Shown here: one piece after another, positions 1-13,803 of the stretch
How the letters are laid out: each line of letters starts with the position of its first letter
How positions within the stretch are numbered: position 1 is the first letter of the stretch
From: Himantopus leucocephalus
Taxonomy: Eukaryota; Chordata; Aves; Charadriiformes; Recurvirostridae
Assembly: GCA_003993805.1 (NCBI GenBank)
Contig: RSEF01000004.1
Coordinates: forward strand, 9,321,806-9,385,805
Direction of reading: 5' to 3'
DNA: 64,000 nt
Position numbers and translations under genes: made by a program
The notes under the pieces: model-generated
What the model was told of the DNA's origin: nothing
Seen by the model: the letters and a program-made list of their open reading frames with translations, nothing else
Database searches by the model: none

Positions 1-651
1 TATTTACAAAGACATGTGATTTATCTTGCAAGGCTTTCAGAAGGTAGTGAGTTCCAGTCACCACTGAGCTGAATAAAGTTTAAATTGGTGACCTAAAGGT
101 GAAAGAACTACTTGTTCTGCCTAATTGTTTTTAACAGTTTCTGCTCCTTTGAGGAACTGAATAATTTCTTTTCAAAATTCATGTAATGGGTTTCTTTTTA
201 ATGTTGGTTTTTGACTGCATCTTAGTGAACAGCATAGAACATACTACAGAACTGTTAGGAAATCAGGCTATGAAGCACTCTAGAAACTGCGTTTGTATTA
301 GTATGTAAAATAAGCCAGGCTCTGGGCTCTGTTGTCTGGCCTTGAGGTGAAAGGGTACTGCGTGGCTTACAACCAGATGGCTAAACTCTCTTCCTCTTGA
401 AACAGGATTTCCTGACCGGTATTGCCAACTGTGAATGATTCTTAGTCTTCGTAAAACCCTAAACCACGGCCAGGCATTTCATCCTAGTTGTCCTTTGCCA
501 AACTGTATTGGGGTGTGCTGACAATTAACAGCTTGGATGATTGCCTGTCAGTTCTCAAAGCTGAGATGGAGATCCCAGGGATTCTACTAGAGCCTGTTCC
601 CATGCTTAACTGTCCTTACCACCAAAAACATAGTGCCTAATTAGTCTTTTT
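1..651. other. Unannotated AT-rich non-coding stretch
   Basis: No open frame of note, no repeat family recognised and no RNA gene seen. A 15-base match to a conserved part of Y RNA near base 37 does not extend and was not called. Confidence 0.6.
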
Positions 652-955
652 TTTCCCCTTCAGTTTAGAGAAGTGAACTTGTTATGTCCAATTTAGGGTG
701 AAGCTGAGCTCTCCCTTCTTTGCCACTTGCAAGGGCAGCCATTCTGTTCAATCTTTTAATAGCAGACTGATACCAAAAGGTATTACATCTTTAAATCTCA
801 CTGNTTTCCCTTCAGTTTAGAGAAGTGAACTTGTTATGTCCAATTTAAGGTGAAGCTGAGCTCTCCCTTATTTGCCACTTGCAAGGGCAGCCATTCTGTT
901 CAATCTTTTAATAGCAGACTGATACCAAAAGGTATTACATCTTTAAATCTCACTG
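652..955. repeat. Near-identical 150-bp tandem copies around a single N (probable assembly artefact)
   Basis: Bases 652-803 and 805-955 are the same sequence, separated only by an N at 804. I see two substitutions and a one-base C-run difference, so identity is about 98 percent. The second copy runs straight into unique sequence (CCAACCACTAC). This is the pattern expected when two overlapping contigs, or two haplotypes, were joined without merging. The true locus probably holds one copy. Confidence 0.85.
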
Positions 956-1480
956 CCAACCACTACTAACACTTTCATAGATCTTTCTTTTGATGATGAT
1001 GATGATGCAGCAGCTGTCAAAGGTAGTCAGAAAGTGGAGCATCAGTTCTCTTTATTGCTCATACTACAACCCTTTCATGAATAATACGGGTAGTTGCATC
1101 TGTATATGATTAATTCTCAGACTGTGTCTCATACCATATTGATCTCACTTCAAAGTATGGTCATGAGGTTACTAGTGTGTCAGAGTGGTGTTCTTTGCCT
1201 TTTTGTGTGCTAGACTTCATTCTCATCCAGCAGGCATATGGCATGGACTAGATACAGAAATCAAAAAGAATTGACACAAGTCACCGTGGTTCTTAAATCC
1301 TCTAAGCCCTCTTGCAAGAGCACTCTAAATACTTTTTTCTGTCTCAGGGCCAATCCGAAACTGAGTACTCTCCATATAGGAGACTGCATATCCACAGAGC
1401 AGTAGGGGACAGTTGGAGTCAGCAGGAAAGGTGAGCATGACACACATTCAGTGACACCTCTGATTTGCGTTCCTTGGGAG
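956..1480. other. Non-coding stretch with a short GAT microsatellite
   Basis: A five-unit GAT run lies at 991-1007 (TGATGATGATGATGATG). Otherwise there is no gene, RNA or repeat family that I can recognise. Confidence 0.6.
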
Positions 1481-1527
1481 AATCATAGAACCATAGAATG
1501 GTTTGGGATGGAAGGGACCCACCAGCT
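1481..1527 (-). mobile_element. CR1 LINE 3' tail fragment
   Basis: AATCATAGAACCATAGAATGG followed by TTTGGGATGGAAGGGACCC is the reverse complement of the avian CR1 3' end. That end carries the 8-bp terminal units ATTCTATG and the block GGTCCCTTCCAACCCAAACC. Only about 45 bp is recognisable, so the insertion is severely 5'-truncated, as most CR1 copies are. The element reads on the minus strand with its 3' end at the left. The boundary at 1527 is approximate because the sequence diverges gradually. It cannot be active. Confidence 0.8.
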
Positions 1528-4500
1528 CTCCCATGTTATTTATCAAGGGGGGTACATTTTCTTTAATCTTCCTTTTCTGAGCAGCGTACCTGTAGAAGCA
1601 TCGTATTTCCCAGGAAGTTACCAGGCAGGAGTGGAGTCCTCAAGAGAAGGAAGCTGTTAGCCACTATCCCTCTTAGGAACAGAGTTGTGAATCTCATGGA
1701 CTTTGAATCGCTTAACCTGCATCCCGGACCTGTAGGGATGGAGCCTGACAATTTGCTAATGGAGTTTTTCGTCTCAATAGGTAACAGCTTGGGGGTGTAG
1801 CACTGCCAGGCTCCAGGGGAACTTAGCAGTCTTTCCTCCTTTACTTTTGCTCCTGTAGAACTCTGTAGGTGTGCCTCTTTGGGGCAGAGGTCCTGTAAGA
1901 CAGTATTTTAAATACTTATATTTGCCATGTAATAATTTATACATAGTGAGAAGTGGACAGTTTTGAGGTTTTCCAAGATAATAGCTAGAACTATGTAATG
2001 AATGCAATTTAGGGGCAGAAGTAAAATGCTTGCACATTTTGGTCAGCCTTTACAAAATATTTCATTGCTGCAGTAAGTTTAATTGCAAAATATGTTTTAT
2101 AATAATACCTAATCAAATTATGTGGGGAGGAAGTTCTGAAAAATAGAATAATTCTGTAATTATTTTACATCATGTAAAATATGGCATCTTTCTAAGTATA
2201 GAATGTTTAATGATCACTTCAGCAAGCTTAGCAAAAGAGTAGCTGATTTTTTTTTTTTAAAGTGAGACTTTGGAAGACAATATAAAGCTTTTATATATCC
2301 TATTAAACTGGCACACACCACATTATTGATTATGTATGCACAGTTAGCTTTTCTTATCCAGTTATGTATTATGGCTGGATTAAATTTCTCTGAAATACTT
2401 TATGGTGTATCCTGGTGTTTAAAATGTTATTGCATCTCTGAATACCCCTTGTAATAGTTTCTGGTACAGAATTTTATTCTATGAAATGGATTTGCCATAA
2501 TAGATGCCGTTACGTGTTATTCTTTTGTGTTCTTTCCAAATCCATGCACAGCTCAGGATAGGCACCTCTACTTTTTTATTGTGTTAAGCTTTCTCTTTTA
2601 TCACTAGTACATCATCAGTGCTAGACCAATGAAAATATTGTGCAACAAATAGAGGAAATGGGAAAAGTGCTATTTTCCATGTTGTTCTCTGAATGGCAGT
2701 TCCCGCAATTCCTTTCTTAGATAAGGAAAACCTATCCAAGACTTAGCAGTAATAAATATTTCTGCGTCTAAAATACAACTTTGAGGTTTTAAAACAAACC
2801 ATGTTGGGTTTTTTTTTGAAAAAGTCTTTTAATCCATGTGGATTGTGTAACAAGCTGAATAGGGGTTTCAGCAGGTGCACAATCAGCATATAACTTCATA
2901 GCATGTGTAGGAGTTGCTCTGTTTTACCCCTCTGAGAGTCTGGCCTGCTTGTGTAAGCCTGTGGTCTTTTTGCTGGCAAGGTGGTTATCTAAACAATTAG
3001 ATTTGTGAATTAAAATAACTTGTTTTTATATATTTATAGAGTTAGGATATCTAACTTTGCATTTTAATCTTCTCAGTAAGTGCTGGAATGACATTCCTGT
3101 CTCGGGTCAGAATTTCACAACCGAGAGGTCATACAGGCTGAAGGATGCTCACTGTTCAAGAAGTGCTGCTTTATAGACACAGTGCCTAGCTTGTTCCTAA
3201 GTAAAGAAATAAATTTAGAGGATACTATGAAGGAATCACTCTGCAAAACTGTCATTTTTTCCAAATTTATGGTAACTCAGTAATTTTCAGATTGTATTTT
3301 CTCATCTGAAAAGGAAAAAAAAAAGTTTTGAATTGCCAGTGTTGTAAACCCAAAGTCAAATAGGCTGTCTCTGGCTCACAGTTCATAAATAATAAAAATT
3401 TTGCTTTTAGAGTGTAATTAACAGTTCTGTAAATGTCTTAATCGGAATCCAGCACCTTTTTTCCATTGGTATGTTGGCTTTGCAAAGCTAACAGAAGTAA
3501 AATACAATAGCAATAATGAGGTACACATATTTAAGAAGATGTCACTTTTATATAGTCACTTTTAGAAATGCCATTTATATTCTAGCTTTCTTAACCTGGC
3601 AGATTTCATTGGCAAAAAAATACCCTTTATGGAAATATGAAAAGCAATTAAACAAAAATTAGTTACTTCCAGAACTCAAATATTTTTCCAGTGTTGGAAT
3701 TAAAAAGAGTGATTATTATGCAACACCTTGAGTAGGCTGTGTATGTCGGGTATCAAACTGATTACAGCACAATCACTGAGAAGAGGGAAAAAGATTGATT
3801 CTGCAGTTCAGCATTAAGGGGTTTTGTGCTTTATGAAGTGAGCAGTTTGTACCAAAAGTAACAAATATTTTTCTTTCATGTGTAGAAGGCAGTGATATAT
3901 GCTATCGTATCTGTTTTCATATCAAAACTTATCGTTTAGCCCGATTTCATGATAGCAGTGGTGCAGAAGTAAAATTAAGGTGTGCCCAATGGAGCAGTGC
4001 AAAAAAAGGAAACTGTAGATGGCTCTGTACAATGTCTTTCCATTTGTCTTTGGATTATCTGTTTTACAGAGCTGAAGGTGATACTTTCAGTTATGAATTA
4101 ATAGGTAATATCACTGTGATACTAGCGATCAACATATCTGTTACCTCAGCTAGCCACTAAGGTTAAATAATCATCTTCAGTTTCAACATGCTTGTACCTG
4201 GTTTTGTGTTTCCTTGGTATCGTCCTTAAGGATAGAGCTGCATATCATGCAAGAAAATATTAATATTAATTAATACTATTAATACCAAGTAATTAATATT
4301 AATTTCTCCGTTTGTGTTAGAATTTGAAGTCAGTAGCATTATGTGAGGGTTTTTTGATTTTTTTGTAACACTGGACCTAGAACTTTATTATTATAAATTT
4401 ATGCATAAAAACATTTATACATCTTTTGTTTATGAAAAGTACCGTATGTATTGATTAAGGCCAGGTTTTGACATAGCATCTACGTAGATAGATTTGATTT

Positions 4501-7500
4501 TGTGGATAGATGAAAAATGAAACTATGCGTATTCCTAGTGATAACATGTTTACCTTTTCTGGTGGTTTTACATTATCTCTGGTAGGCAAAGCTGAATTAC
4601 ACCTTTAGTGGGGGGGGTAAAATGATTAACTAGGATTTCTGTGACAAATAGAAATTGCCTACTTCCATGACCTTTTCATGTATCTAGCCAAATATTACTC
4701 AAATCAAAGCCATGGGTGGATGGAATTTTTGATAGCATATACTGAAGTCATATCAATGGGTTTCAATATGCCTAATATGCGCAGTTGATCTATTGTAATC
4801 CATGGATCTGTTCTGCTACCAAGACCTGAGAGTAAAAGTAATCAGTTTAATTTTATATCTTGCAAAGGCATGAGAGCAACATCATCTTCAGATGTGTATC
4901 TGACAGTTATTTAAAGATGTTACTGTGATGGTGCGATGCAATATATTTTATCTGATCATTTAAAAGGTGAAGTGAAACCAGAAAATCCAACATTCACAGG
5001 TGGAAGTGCTCTTTAAATTGATATTAAATCATAAGAAATATAAATAGGAGAGAAGGAAACAAGCTTTATGAGCTGAAGAAAGCTGGTAAAAAAGGTTTTA
5101 GTCATATCAATGTTTAAGGGAAAAAAAAGATGTGCTGGATGGCAGAGCTTTAAAGCAAAAGTGTGAGCAAAGATAGCTTTTTGAGTGATCAGAGAAAATG
5201 CCAAAATTTTTTTTACGTCATATGCATAACAATGAAAATTGAAGCGAGGTTGTTGGAAAATAACACCCCTGGGATGCATGTAAATACACAAAAGCTTAGA
5301 ACTCAAAACAGAGCCTTAGGGAATTCGAAAATGCACAAGGAAGATAATACAAATGGAATTATTTATGGTCACTAATTGAGATCATTGACAGGGGGACTAG
5401 AAAAATTTTTAAAACACTACATAAAGATTGTATTTTGTGGAAATTCTTCTGAGAGGTTCAGTACTAAAAAAAAAAATCTGTTGCCTGAGAGGACATAGAA
5501 AACACATAGCAAAGATCATCATATTGACATATAACTCACAATCGCTGTGAGAATCCTTTGAAATCACATTTTTAGTAATAACAAGAGATAACAGAAAATT
5601 ATGAGACAAATTCTGATGCAGTTTTCCTTTTTTAATAATATATTTGCATGCTATCTGGAAAAATGTAGTCATTTTTTTCAGGCCATAACTAAACAAACAC
5701 TGTGCCCAACAAAGTTTCTGTAATCCTCTGGTGCTATCCAAGCAACCCTTTTATCTGCTTTGCCAGCTTGTCTCTTCACATACCTTGCAAGATCCACTCT
5801 ACCCTGTCTGAAAACCATAAGAGACCCCTCAATATTTTGAATGTTCTAAAAATGGGTTTCTCTACTTATTTTTGATGCAGCAATCAGGCCATTTCCGTTT
5901 CTTTGCATGTGTGATAGTTTGTATCTTTGGGGTTTTATTCAGTTTGAAATAACCCATGAAAGAGAGTTAAGTCAGCTTGTGTAATGGTCTTGATCCTAAA
6001 AAGTGCTGAACCCTTGTCCCCTGATTCCATGAATATGCAATGACTAAGTTTATAAGAAAGATCAATTTGGCTGTGTTTTATCCTCTAGCCATGTTGTTCA
6101 TGGCTGATCACTTCTTCCCCATTCTGACGTGGCCTTGATATACCCAACAAGCTTAATGTTCTTGGCTCTAGGTTGGATTTTTTTTTTGAATTACGCCATA
6201 ATTCCAAGAGGAAGTCACTGATAATAAGGGATTTTGAGCTGGAAGGCTCAATAGCTAATTTAATTTAGATTAATATAAGTACTAAGCTGTGATGGTGCTG
6301 CTCCAAGATCCTGCCACGTAAAATAATGACAATATGCTATAAAAAGATAGGCTTTTAGCAGCTTTTTTTTTTCTGACTAGAGAATAGAGCACCACACTGG
6401 TCATACCAAGAAGGGCCAGTACAGAAAACAAGGTGTCACAAATGGAAGGTCTCATCTTATTTTTGAAAAGATACCAACAACATGTCTTTAAAACAGAAGA
6501 GAATAATAGAACCGTAACAGAAAGCACTATTTGCTCTCCCTGAAGAAGGATTTATTTTGAATCCTGATCTACCTCATTCAAGTAACGTCAACTGTTACTT
6601 GCTTGACCCAGAAAGTAAAAGCATTGATTATAACTCTCTGGAAACTCAAACACACATAGCAAATGACCTTCTCTAGGACATTCTTTGCCAGTCTTAATTG
6701 AGAGACCTAATAACTGTGTACCTTACATCCTCTTAATATGTGTGGTTTATAACTGGATAATAATAACAAAATGAAATTAGAAAATATCTGAAAGCTAAGG
6801 TCTAGGACTGCTTTCGAATGGAGCTTTATTAAAGAGTCTGAGGACATGGAATAAGCTGGCAGTGTGTGATTAAAGGTATTTAAAAAAAAATGTACATGGC
6901 ATTGTCTTTGAACCTTGGGTTGCTCAGTGGGAGCAGACCCCTGCGTTTCCTCAGGAGTGAACAGAGCCTTTGTCTGAATTGAGGGAGAGGAAAACTAAAA
7001 CTGGCAGCACGTGATGAGGATGCATGCTATGTACTGGCCAGTAGTCCTGGATATTCTGAAGTATAATGAAAAACCAGTGAGTTCAGCAAGAGACCGCAAG
7101 ACAAGAGTAGCTTTCTCCCTCAGAACAACATGCAAGATTTTAAAAACAATTTAAAAATGGAGAGATCAGTCTTAATCATAAAATCCATTCTTTTGAAAGC
7201 TCCATTGGAGTAGTTCTGCAGCTCATTCAAACTTTTAGTCACAGAAATAGTGATACCAACAACTAATTTTTGTTTTTGAGAAGTGCAAGAAGAGAAGTTT
7301 TTTATACAAGTGCTTTCTCCTATCTCTAAGATGTTCCCAAATTAAATAATGTGGGTGTTGGGTGAGCAACCCATGCGCTCTGAATTTTACAAAAAAATAT
7401 TCATGAGCAGAGGAATGCCAATAAATTGCTCCTGAAAATAAAATAGCACAGTCTACAAGTATTTGCTATTATGTCTGCTTATCTTTTTCAGATCCATACT

Positions 7501-8496
7501 AAACAGTAGAATAGGATAAGTAAGTAAAGAAAAGCTAAGGTATGCAATGATGTATCAGGACTTAGAGCATTAACGGTGGGAAGAAGTATAAGGCTTCACA
7601 GTGCAGTGAAAGCCTTTAATAAATTTCCAATCTCTAAAAGAAATTAATAGGAGTAGGAGGAAAGTGGAAGGTAAACATATTAAAGAAATTGAGATTTTTA
7701 TATAGAATTTGAAAAGGGATAGTAGAGCACGGAGAAACAACAGCGTTGGCTTGGTATTGTTTCTTGATGATTTGCTGCTCTTTATACTTTTAATATTGTG
7801 TAGTATCCAATCTCAAGCATGTAAGATGGGGAAAAGTTGTGGCAATCAGCCTTGTTCTATGTGAACATTTTATAATCTCATATCAGTCTCTTTCTCTCTT
7901 ATGCTGCTGAAGAGATCAATAGATGTTGCCTGCTGAGGGTGTTATCTTTGGTACCAACTTTTTAATTAACTCTTGTCCTGAGCTCAAAGAGCAATGTTTC
8001 ACAGTAAAAACTCTTCATGTACAAAGCAGATCTGACATTTATCAATTATGCTTCATGGTATCCGGTAGAGTGATCAAACAATCGGGAGCAGGAGTACTGT
8101 TAGTTTTCCAGTGATGACAAAATAACACAGATGCCCACATCAAATACATTTGCATCACTCTGGACCCTTTTTGAACATGTTTACCAATCATTTTGTAAAG
8201 AAAACTCTGTTGACACTAAAGAGAAATTGTCAATACTGAGATCACTTTGTGTATACTAGACATGATAGAAAAGGTAATAAATTCAGTAGAGTTTTAATTT
8301 AAATTGCTGTCTTGATCAAAAGTCAATGAAAGCAACAAACCACTTTCACTTCCTCATTGCTATGACTATACATTGAGAGTTTGTTTTGCTGTCCTTTGGA
8401 CATCAGGGAGGCATTTTGCAGAAGATGAAGCTTTCTTTGGGCATCTGTGTACCAACCCACAGGTCTATGCATTTGGCTTCCTCCTTTGCTTTTCAG
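1528..8496. other. Long AT-rich stretch without a recognisable gene
   Basis: About 7 kb of unique-looking sequence. It holds an AT-rich imperfect inverted repeat at 4256-4306 built from ATTAATATTAAT units, and short A or T runs. Small open frames on both strands (the longest about 110 codons, minus strand, 5409-5741) have no family features, no splice context and AT-driven composition. I treat them as chance. Confidence 0.55.
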
Positions 8497-8667
8497 GCTA
8501 AAATCTAATTTATCAGAAGTGAATCGGGTGCAGTACATGAATCTATATGACATCGTTTCCTTAGGGAGAGCAGTCATCCAGACTGGCAATCTTGTGAAAG
8601 TGTTTTTATTGCCATCTCTGAACAATAGAGTTATTCTGTGCTGCAAGAGGGAGACCCAACACTATCG
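8497..8667 (+). other. Exon-like segment, product unknown
   Basis: A pyrimidine-rich acceptor (CCTCCTTTGCTTTTCAG, ending at 8496) is followed by 171 bases open in one plus-strand frame. A good donor (ATCG|GTAAGC) starts at 8668. The length is an exact multiple of three, entering and leaving in the same phase (one base completes a codon at the start, two bases are left at the end). The translation would be 57 residues including NLVKVFLLPSLNNRVILCC; I do not recognise the protein and see no domain. If spliced to the segment beginning at 13804, the frame continues for 16 more residues and ends at TAA 13853-13855. AG and GT signals flanking open stretches arise often by chance in 64 kb, so this is only a candidate. 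It could also be plain intergenic DNA. Confidence 0.22.
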
Positions 8668-10766
8668 GTAAGCTCCTCGATTGCTCACACCAGAGTCCTT
8701 GAATATATGCCTGAATGTCTCTTATCCTGCTAGATAATTCTTATTTTGTGTTTATTAGTAACTCTTAGGTTGTTTTCCAGAGGTGGTACAGAATTGATAT
8801 ATTCTGTAAAAACAAAGTGAAGCCCTAAAAATTTTAAAATCTACAGCCTTCTAAAATTTAAAATTTAAATGTTTTATGACATATTCCTTCTGTATTTACA
8901 TTATTTTCTTCTTTGATTGTAGTAGTGGTTACTGACTATTTGACTATTTCACTTGAACACTGTTGACACATCATGACAATAGTCAAATTACTGTTTTGTT
9001 TTTTAAAAAAAACCAAGGGCAGCTGCTTCTTAATACTGAGTATAAGCGTTCTTATTTGTGTAAGGGGCTTTTACAGGATATCTAGAAAGAACGTCTCTCC
9101 CTCTCTTTTGAGATCTCATTTATTGAAAAACTGTTGAGGTTTCGAGAGCCCCTGTGTTTAGGAAGACCTCCTAAAGACATCTTAATTCCCAAATCCCCTT
9201 GAGAGCCTGTGCACTTTTCAGCAGCAAAGCTGCTGCCTCTGTTATTACTGTTTATTTTTGTTGAAGGAGACACTAACATCAAGAAACAAATGGCGATCTC
9301 TCCCAGCAGTCTTATTCTATTAAGGACAGCTGTTATTGTGTCTGCAGCAGTGTACAAAGCATAGGATATAATTTTTTGCTGTGGTCCACTGATTGCTTTG
9401 TTCATCTCTGCTGGTGACAGATTAGCTTTGCAGCACATCCATAGGTCACCAACCACCCTTTTTGTATTTGTAGTGGTCAGTACTGTGAAGAAAGATTTTA
9501 AATTGAAAATAACACTTTCTTTTGTTGTCTTGTATTTTGGAGACCCAGAACTGTGTAGCAGAGGTGCCAGAGGTCATACTAAAGATACGCCTAGCAAGGC
9601 TACATGCAAGAGCTTCTATAGTAGCAGCAGTCTCTCATTAGACCTGCTGTCGGCTGGTCCTATCTGTCCATGACATTTATAAAATTCTTTTCATAAAAAA
9701 TTTAAGGTTAAAAAGTGTTAAGAAAAAGTACGCTGCCATGGTTTACTAATGAAAGAAGGAAAGGTTATTTTATTTTCAAATGTACAAAGGAAAGCACTTT
9801 TCTTCATCTTAGCTGGATGTTTTCTTCATAAAATGCAAAAGCTGTTATCTTTTATATTTCATTTTGATCAGGTTTTCCCAAAATAGTTCTAATTAAACAC
9901 TCTTTTAAACCTTATAACTGAAGCATCAAAGGTGTATTTTAAAACAAGATAAGAGTTTTAAAATCTTTACAGGCTCTGTAAGATGCTCTTTGCAAAAGCA
10001 CCTTAAAACCAAACCTGTATTTTCAAGGAAGGAGGTGGAATATGTTGACAAAAATTCAGAAAATGAAGTAATGGTGCTGAGTCTAGTTCCAACAAACGGA
10101 CAGATTCAACCAATCTTTCTTTAAAAGGACAATGTTACAGAAGTGGTGAAGCACAGTGAAGTCCTTTGTTTTGATTCATGGATTGTGTGCTGCTCCAGGA
10201 GCCAGACCAACCCAAAGCAACACCAGTGAGGCAGGATTGGTGTCTCTCTGGCCTGATACACAAATTTGTCTTTTACTTCCTTCGTATCACTTCCAAATGG
10301 AGTTATTTATTTTTTTGCTAGTAATCAGGAGAGAAATACCTATCATCCCTTTCATTGTTGGGACCACATTTTAAAATGGAAGCGAAACTGTAGACCTTTT
10401 AAAAATAAAGAGGCTGCCAATTATAAGCATTTTACATGAAATATATTGTCAGTGAAGCAAGTTTTTCTAGACAAGTAAACTGATTCAGAGAAGGAAGAGC
10501 CCTGGAAATAAATGCATTGGAGTGCATAAAGCGCTAAGTTAGAACCTAGGAGGTGGATTCTGTTTCTTTTTCCCAGTGTGCCAATTTGGTTCCTTGCTCT
10601 GTCTGTTTCCCTCTTCAGCCTAGACAGCAACACCGGCTCTTGGAGGCCGGACCCATCCCTTCTTATGTATATGAAATATATTGCAGAGGGCAGTGCCAGT
10701 GTCACCTAAATTGCAAGATACAAAAAACCCAAGGAGGATAAATCAGTAACTAGATCTAAGGTTATG
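8668..10766. other. Non-coding stretch with one unrecognised minus-strand open frame
   Basis: The minus-strand frame at 9082-9456 (124 codons) is the longest uninterrupted frame here that no assembly duplication explains. It has no signal peptide, motif or domain that I recognise, and its C-terminal third is low in complexity. I think it is chance. No RNA gene or repeat family was seen. Confidence 0.5.
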
Positions 10767-10818
10767 AATGTGTTATTCTTTGGCTCAGATANAAATGTGT
10801 TATTCCTTGGCTCAGATA
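10767..10818. repeat. 25-bp duplication around a single N (probable assembly artefact)
   Basis: AATGTGTTATTCTTTGGCTC and its continuation occupy 10767-10791. The same 25 bases with one T-to-C change occupy 10794-10818. The N is at 10792. This matches the pattern at the other N positions and probably marks an unmerged contig overlap. Confidence 0.8.
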
Positions 10819-13803
10819 AATAGACTAAAAATATAGCACCACACGTGCTGCAACAAAATGGCTTCAAATTAGTTAAAAACACAAGCTAAAACTAAAATGT
10901 TGTCCTTTAGAATGAACCAGGCTGTTTCAATTGAAATTATGTACATTGCTTCTTCACAAGATCCACTCAAAAGATGGCCATACTTAATATTCTCACCAGT
11001 TGTCAGGGCTTTGGAATAAATTCCCTTTTCATTCCTAGAACAACTGGAAGGTTAAGCCTCTGTTATTGAGGATTTTTTTTTTAATTATTTCTTTTTTAAT
11101 ATCCATCTCATGAGTTGTGGCATAGAAATCTTCTGGATGAACTTCATTTTTCTTTTGGAGTGCTGACTGCAGCAAGCAAGGAATTCCTGTCTATTGGCTT
11201 CGTTCTGCCTGTCTCGATGACAGAGCCAGAAACTTGAAAAGAATTGCAGCTGATAAGTATGCCTTCGTAAATGAAGTGCTTAAATTTGAGAAAAAAAAAA
11301 TGCTGTGTCTGAGCTAATTTATTCCTAATCTTAAATACGTTCTAGTCCTCCTTACCTTTAAAGTAAACTGAGAACTTTTGCCAAATACGTTTTGATAGTA
11401 ATAAATAAAGACTCCTTTGGGAGATGGCTCCATGTTCAGAGTGAAGTGAGCGTTCAGGTATATCTTGTATCCTTGCCAAAATACCATTCCGATACAGCTT
11501 GCCAAAAAAGTCCCAGAGAACTGTTCTTTATCTTCTTGAGAGCCAAAAAAATGAGTCTGTATTGTGGGATAGATTTACTTATCAGCAGTACAATTCAGCT
11601 TTCTTGGCCCATACTTCATCTCAAGATAGAACCTATTTAATGAATACTACTGCCAAAAATTGTTAACAGCTTTCTTAGGGTGTTGATAGCAGCTCATGCA
11701 CCTCATTAGTTCTGCCCTGCTATCTGAAAGGAGAACCACCATCTTACAGGAATATGAAGATCCTTTGCTGGGACTGGTGTGGAAAAGGAATTTGAAAGCA
11801 CTGTGTACTTTATTTCTATAAAACAACAAAGAGAAGAAAATATGGATGATCAATATACCCAAGGCATCACACACTGAAAGTTAAATTAGCAGCACAGCAA
11901 AAATGGCTTTTGTACAACTTGCAAACTTTGATATAAAGGGGAGAGGCAGTTCATGGAGGTTGCACTGACTGACTACGCTTTGAAAGTCACTGTGGTTTCC
12001 TGGTAGTTTTTTGAGTTCTGCGAGGAACACAGTGAAATGCTATTCATTTTCAAGTGAGGAATCTAACCATAATATTTATGAGCATAAGAAAAAAGGCTGT
12101 TCTCTGTCTTTCTTCGAAATTTTCAGAGCTTGTTAAAAACTTCTATCTTCAGTGTGAGCCTAGTTTGCCATGCTTACATTTTTCCAGTCCTGATTTTTAG
12201 AAACAAATTCCTCACTGGAGAACATCTTCCAGCTACGTTGTTGTTGTCTGCTGAGCACACTGTAAGTTCCTGTATGATCCTCATTTTCGATTTAAAATTA
12301 AAACTTTGCACCCTCTTCTTTCCATGAATTTCCTAACATTATTAAAGTGATAAATACACTGAGTATGAGCACTTACAAAAAAAAAAGCTATTTCTTTTAA
12401 CATTATTGATAATATGCTGTAGCTTCTCTATAGCCGGGTTTCTTCTAAGAAGCAAGTAGTTTGGATCCTAAAGGTCATTTGTGTCCTGGTGCTACGATGT
12501 CAAATGATTCACAGCTGTATAAGAGTTAGACATATGGAAATAATATCATGGGTCCCTTCCGATTTCTTCAATAGCTCTGTAGCCATCTCTAATGAGTATC
12601 TCCAATTTTAATCTCTTCCAAAAGTTAGCTTATTCAAAAGCTCTGGCACAACTAAAACCACTGTATGATGTTTTGATCACCCTCTACAAGCTTTATAGTA
12701 TCATGGAGAAATCATCATGGGATAACACTGAGAATGAGCTATGCAAATCTGCTTTTCTGTGCCGGCTTCTCAAGTAGCCTTCTTAGTACTGTTGGACGCT
12801 GGATGCCTGGATAGGAAAACAATTGAAATGCAACAGCAATTGCAAACTATCTGCAGACAGTTTTAATATTCACTTCAAAGCAGACACCAGTGAGTTCCAG
12901 AGAAAATTTTAGTAATGCAGTATCTGTTCAGACAGAAAACCTTGAATCTACTTGAATAAGGATACACATGAAGACTTCTGTGGCAAGCCTTCCAGCATTT
13001 TCTGAAATGGAACCCAAATCTGTCTCTGCACTGCTATGGATTGTATGGATGTTACAACCAAGAACTATTTTTTTTTTACACCCATTTTTTCTGTTAGTCA
13101 AGATGTTTTCAGTCCTTCTTTTTAAGAGTTATCCAGTTTGTATCAAAGTTTCAGACTGACTCATTACTTTTGTTCCCAACCCTTTTTTTTTTTTAGCAAT
13201 CTTCAGAATCTATTGAGTAATTAGTTCTGCAGTTTCATAAAGCACTTCAGTGATACTCAGCAATTTCTTCTATAGAGTTTTAAAAGTATTCTGTTCAGAA
13301 AGAACTATGACATGCAAAAGATTCTTTGGGCCATGGCAAGCACATTTTTAATAATGTGTTCACACTTTGTGCCTGAATAAGAAAATGTCTTGTCAGCAAG
13401 CTTTTTGCTATAGGTTTTCTTTTCTGACCAACAGACCAAATACCCTAGCTGTGATACAGCATGTGGTTTTCTGATGTTCCTTCTTGGATATTTAAATCAT
13501 TCTGTGTCTTTAAAGATTTTTATTTTAGAGAAATAATCACCCAGACTTTGGGAGAAAAAAGCAGTTGATCTGACTTATGCTTATAAATGTTCCTCACCTG
13601 TCTCATCCCCTCAGGTAACAGAAAATAGAAACGTTTACACATCCTGCAGAACTCAGAAATTTTCTTACCAGTAGTACTCAAATACGGGAAATACTTTTGA
13701 ATTTGTTTACTGAAATGACGCTTCTTTTTCTTGGACCATGTGAGAATGCCTTGTATGCTAAATTAACCCAGCAATCTCAAATTTTTAACTTTTTTTTTTC
13801 TAG
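10819..13803. other. Non-coding stretch, nothing recognised
   Basis: AT-rich unique sequence. One further exon-like run (12127-12258, acceptor TTTTCAG, donor GTAAGT) can be drawn. Its translation has no protein-like character, and it shows how easily such pairs arise here. Confidence 0.55.

Noticed and set aside
31..60. Y RNA-like GAAGGTAGTGAGTTC
   Set aside because: The match is about 15 bases and neither the rest of the Y RNA stem nor its pyrimidine-rich loop and 3' stem follow.
12127..12258. Exon-like run with TTTTCAG acceptor and GTAAGT donor
   Set aside because: The translation is hydrophobic and lacks protein-like character, and no partner exon is apparent. Such splice-signal pairs arise by chance.
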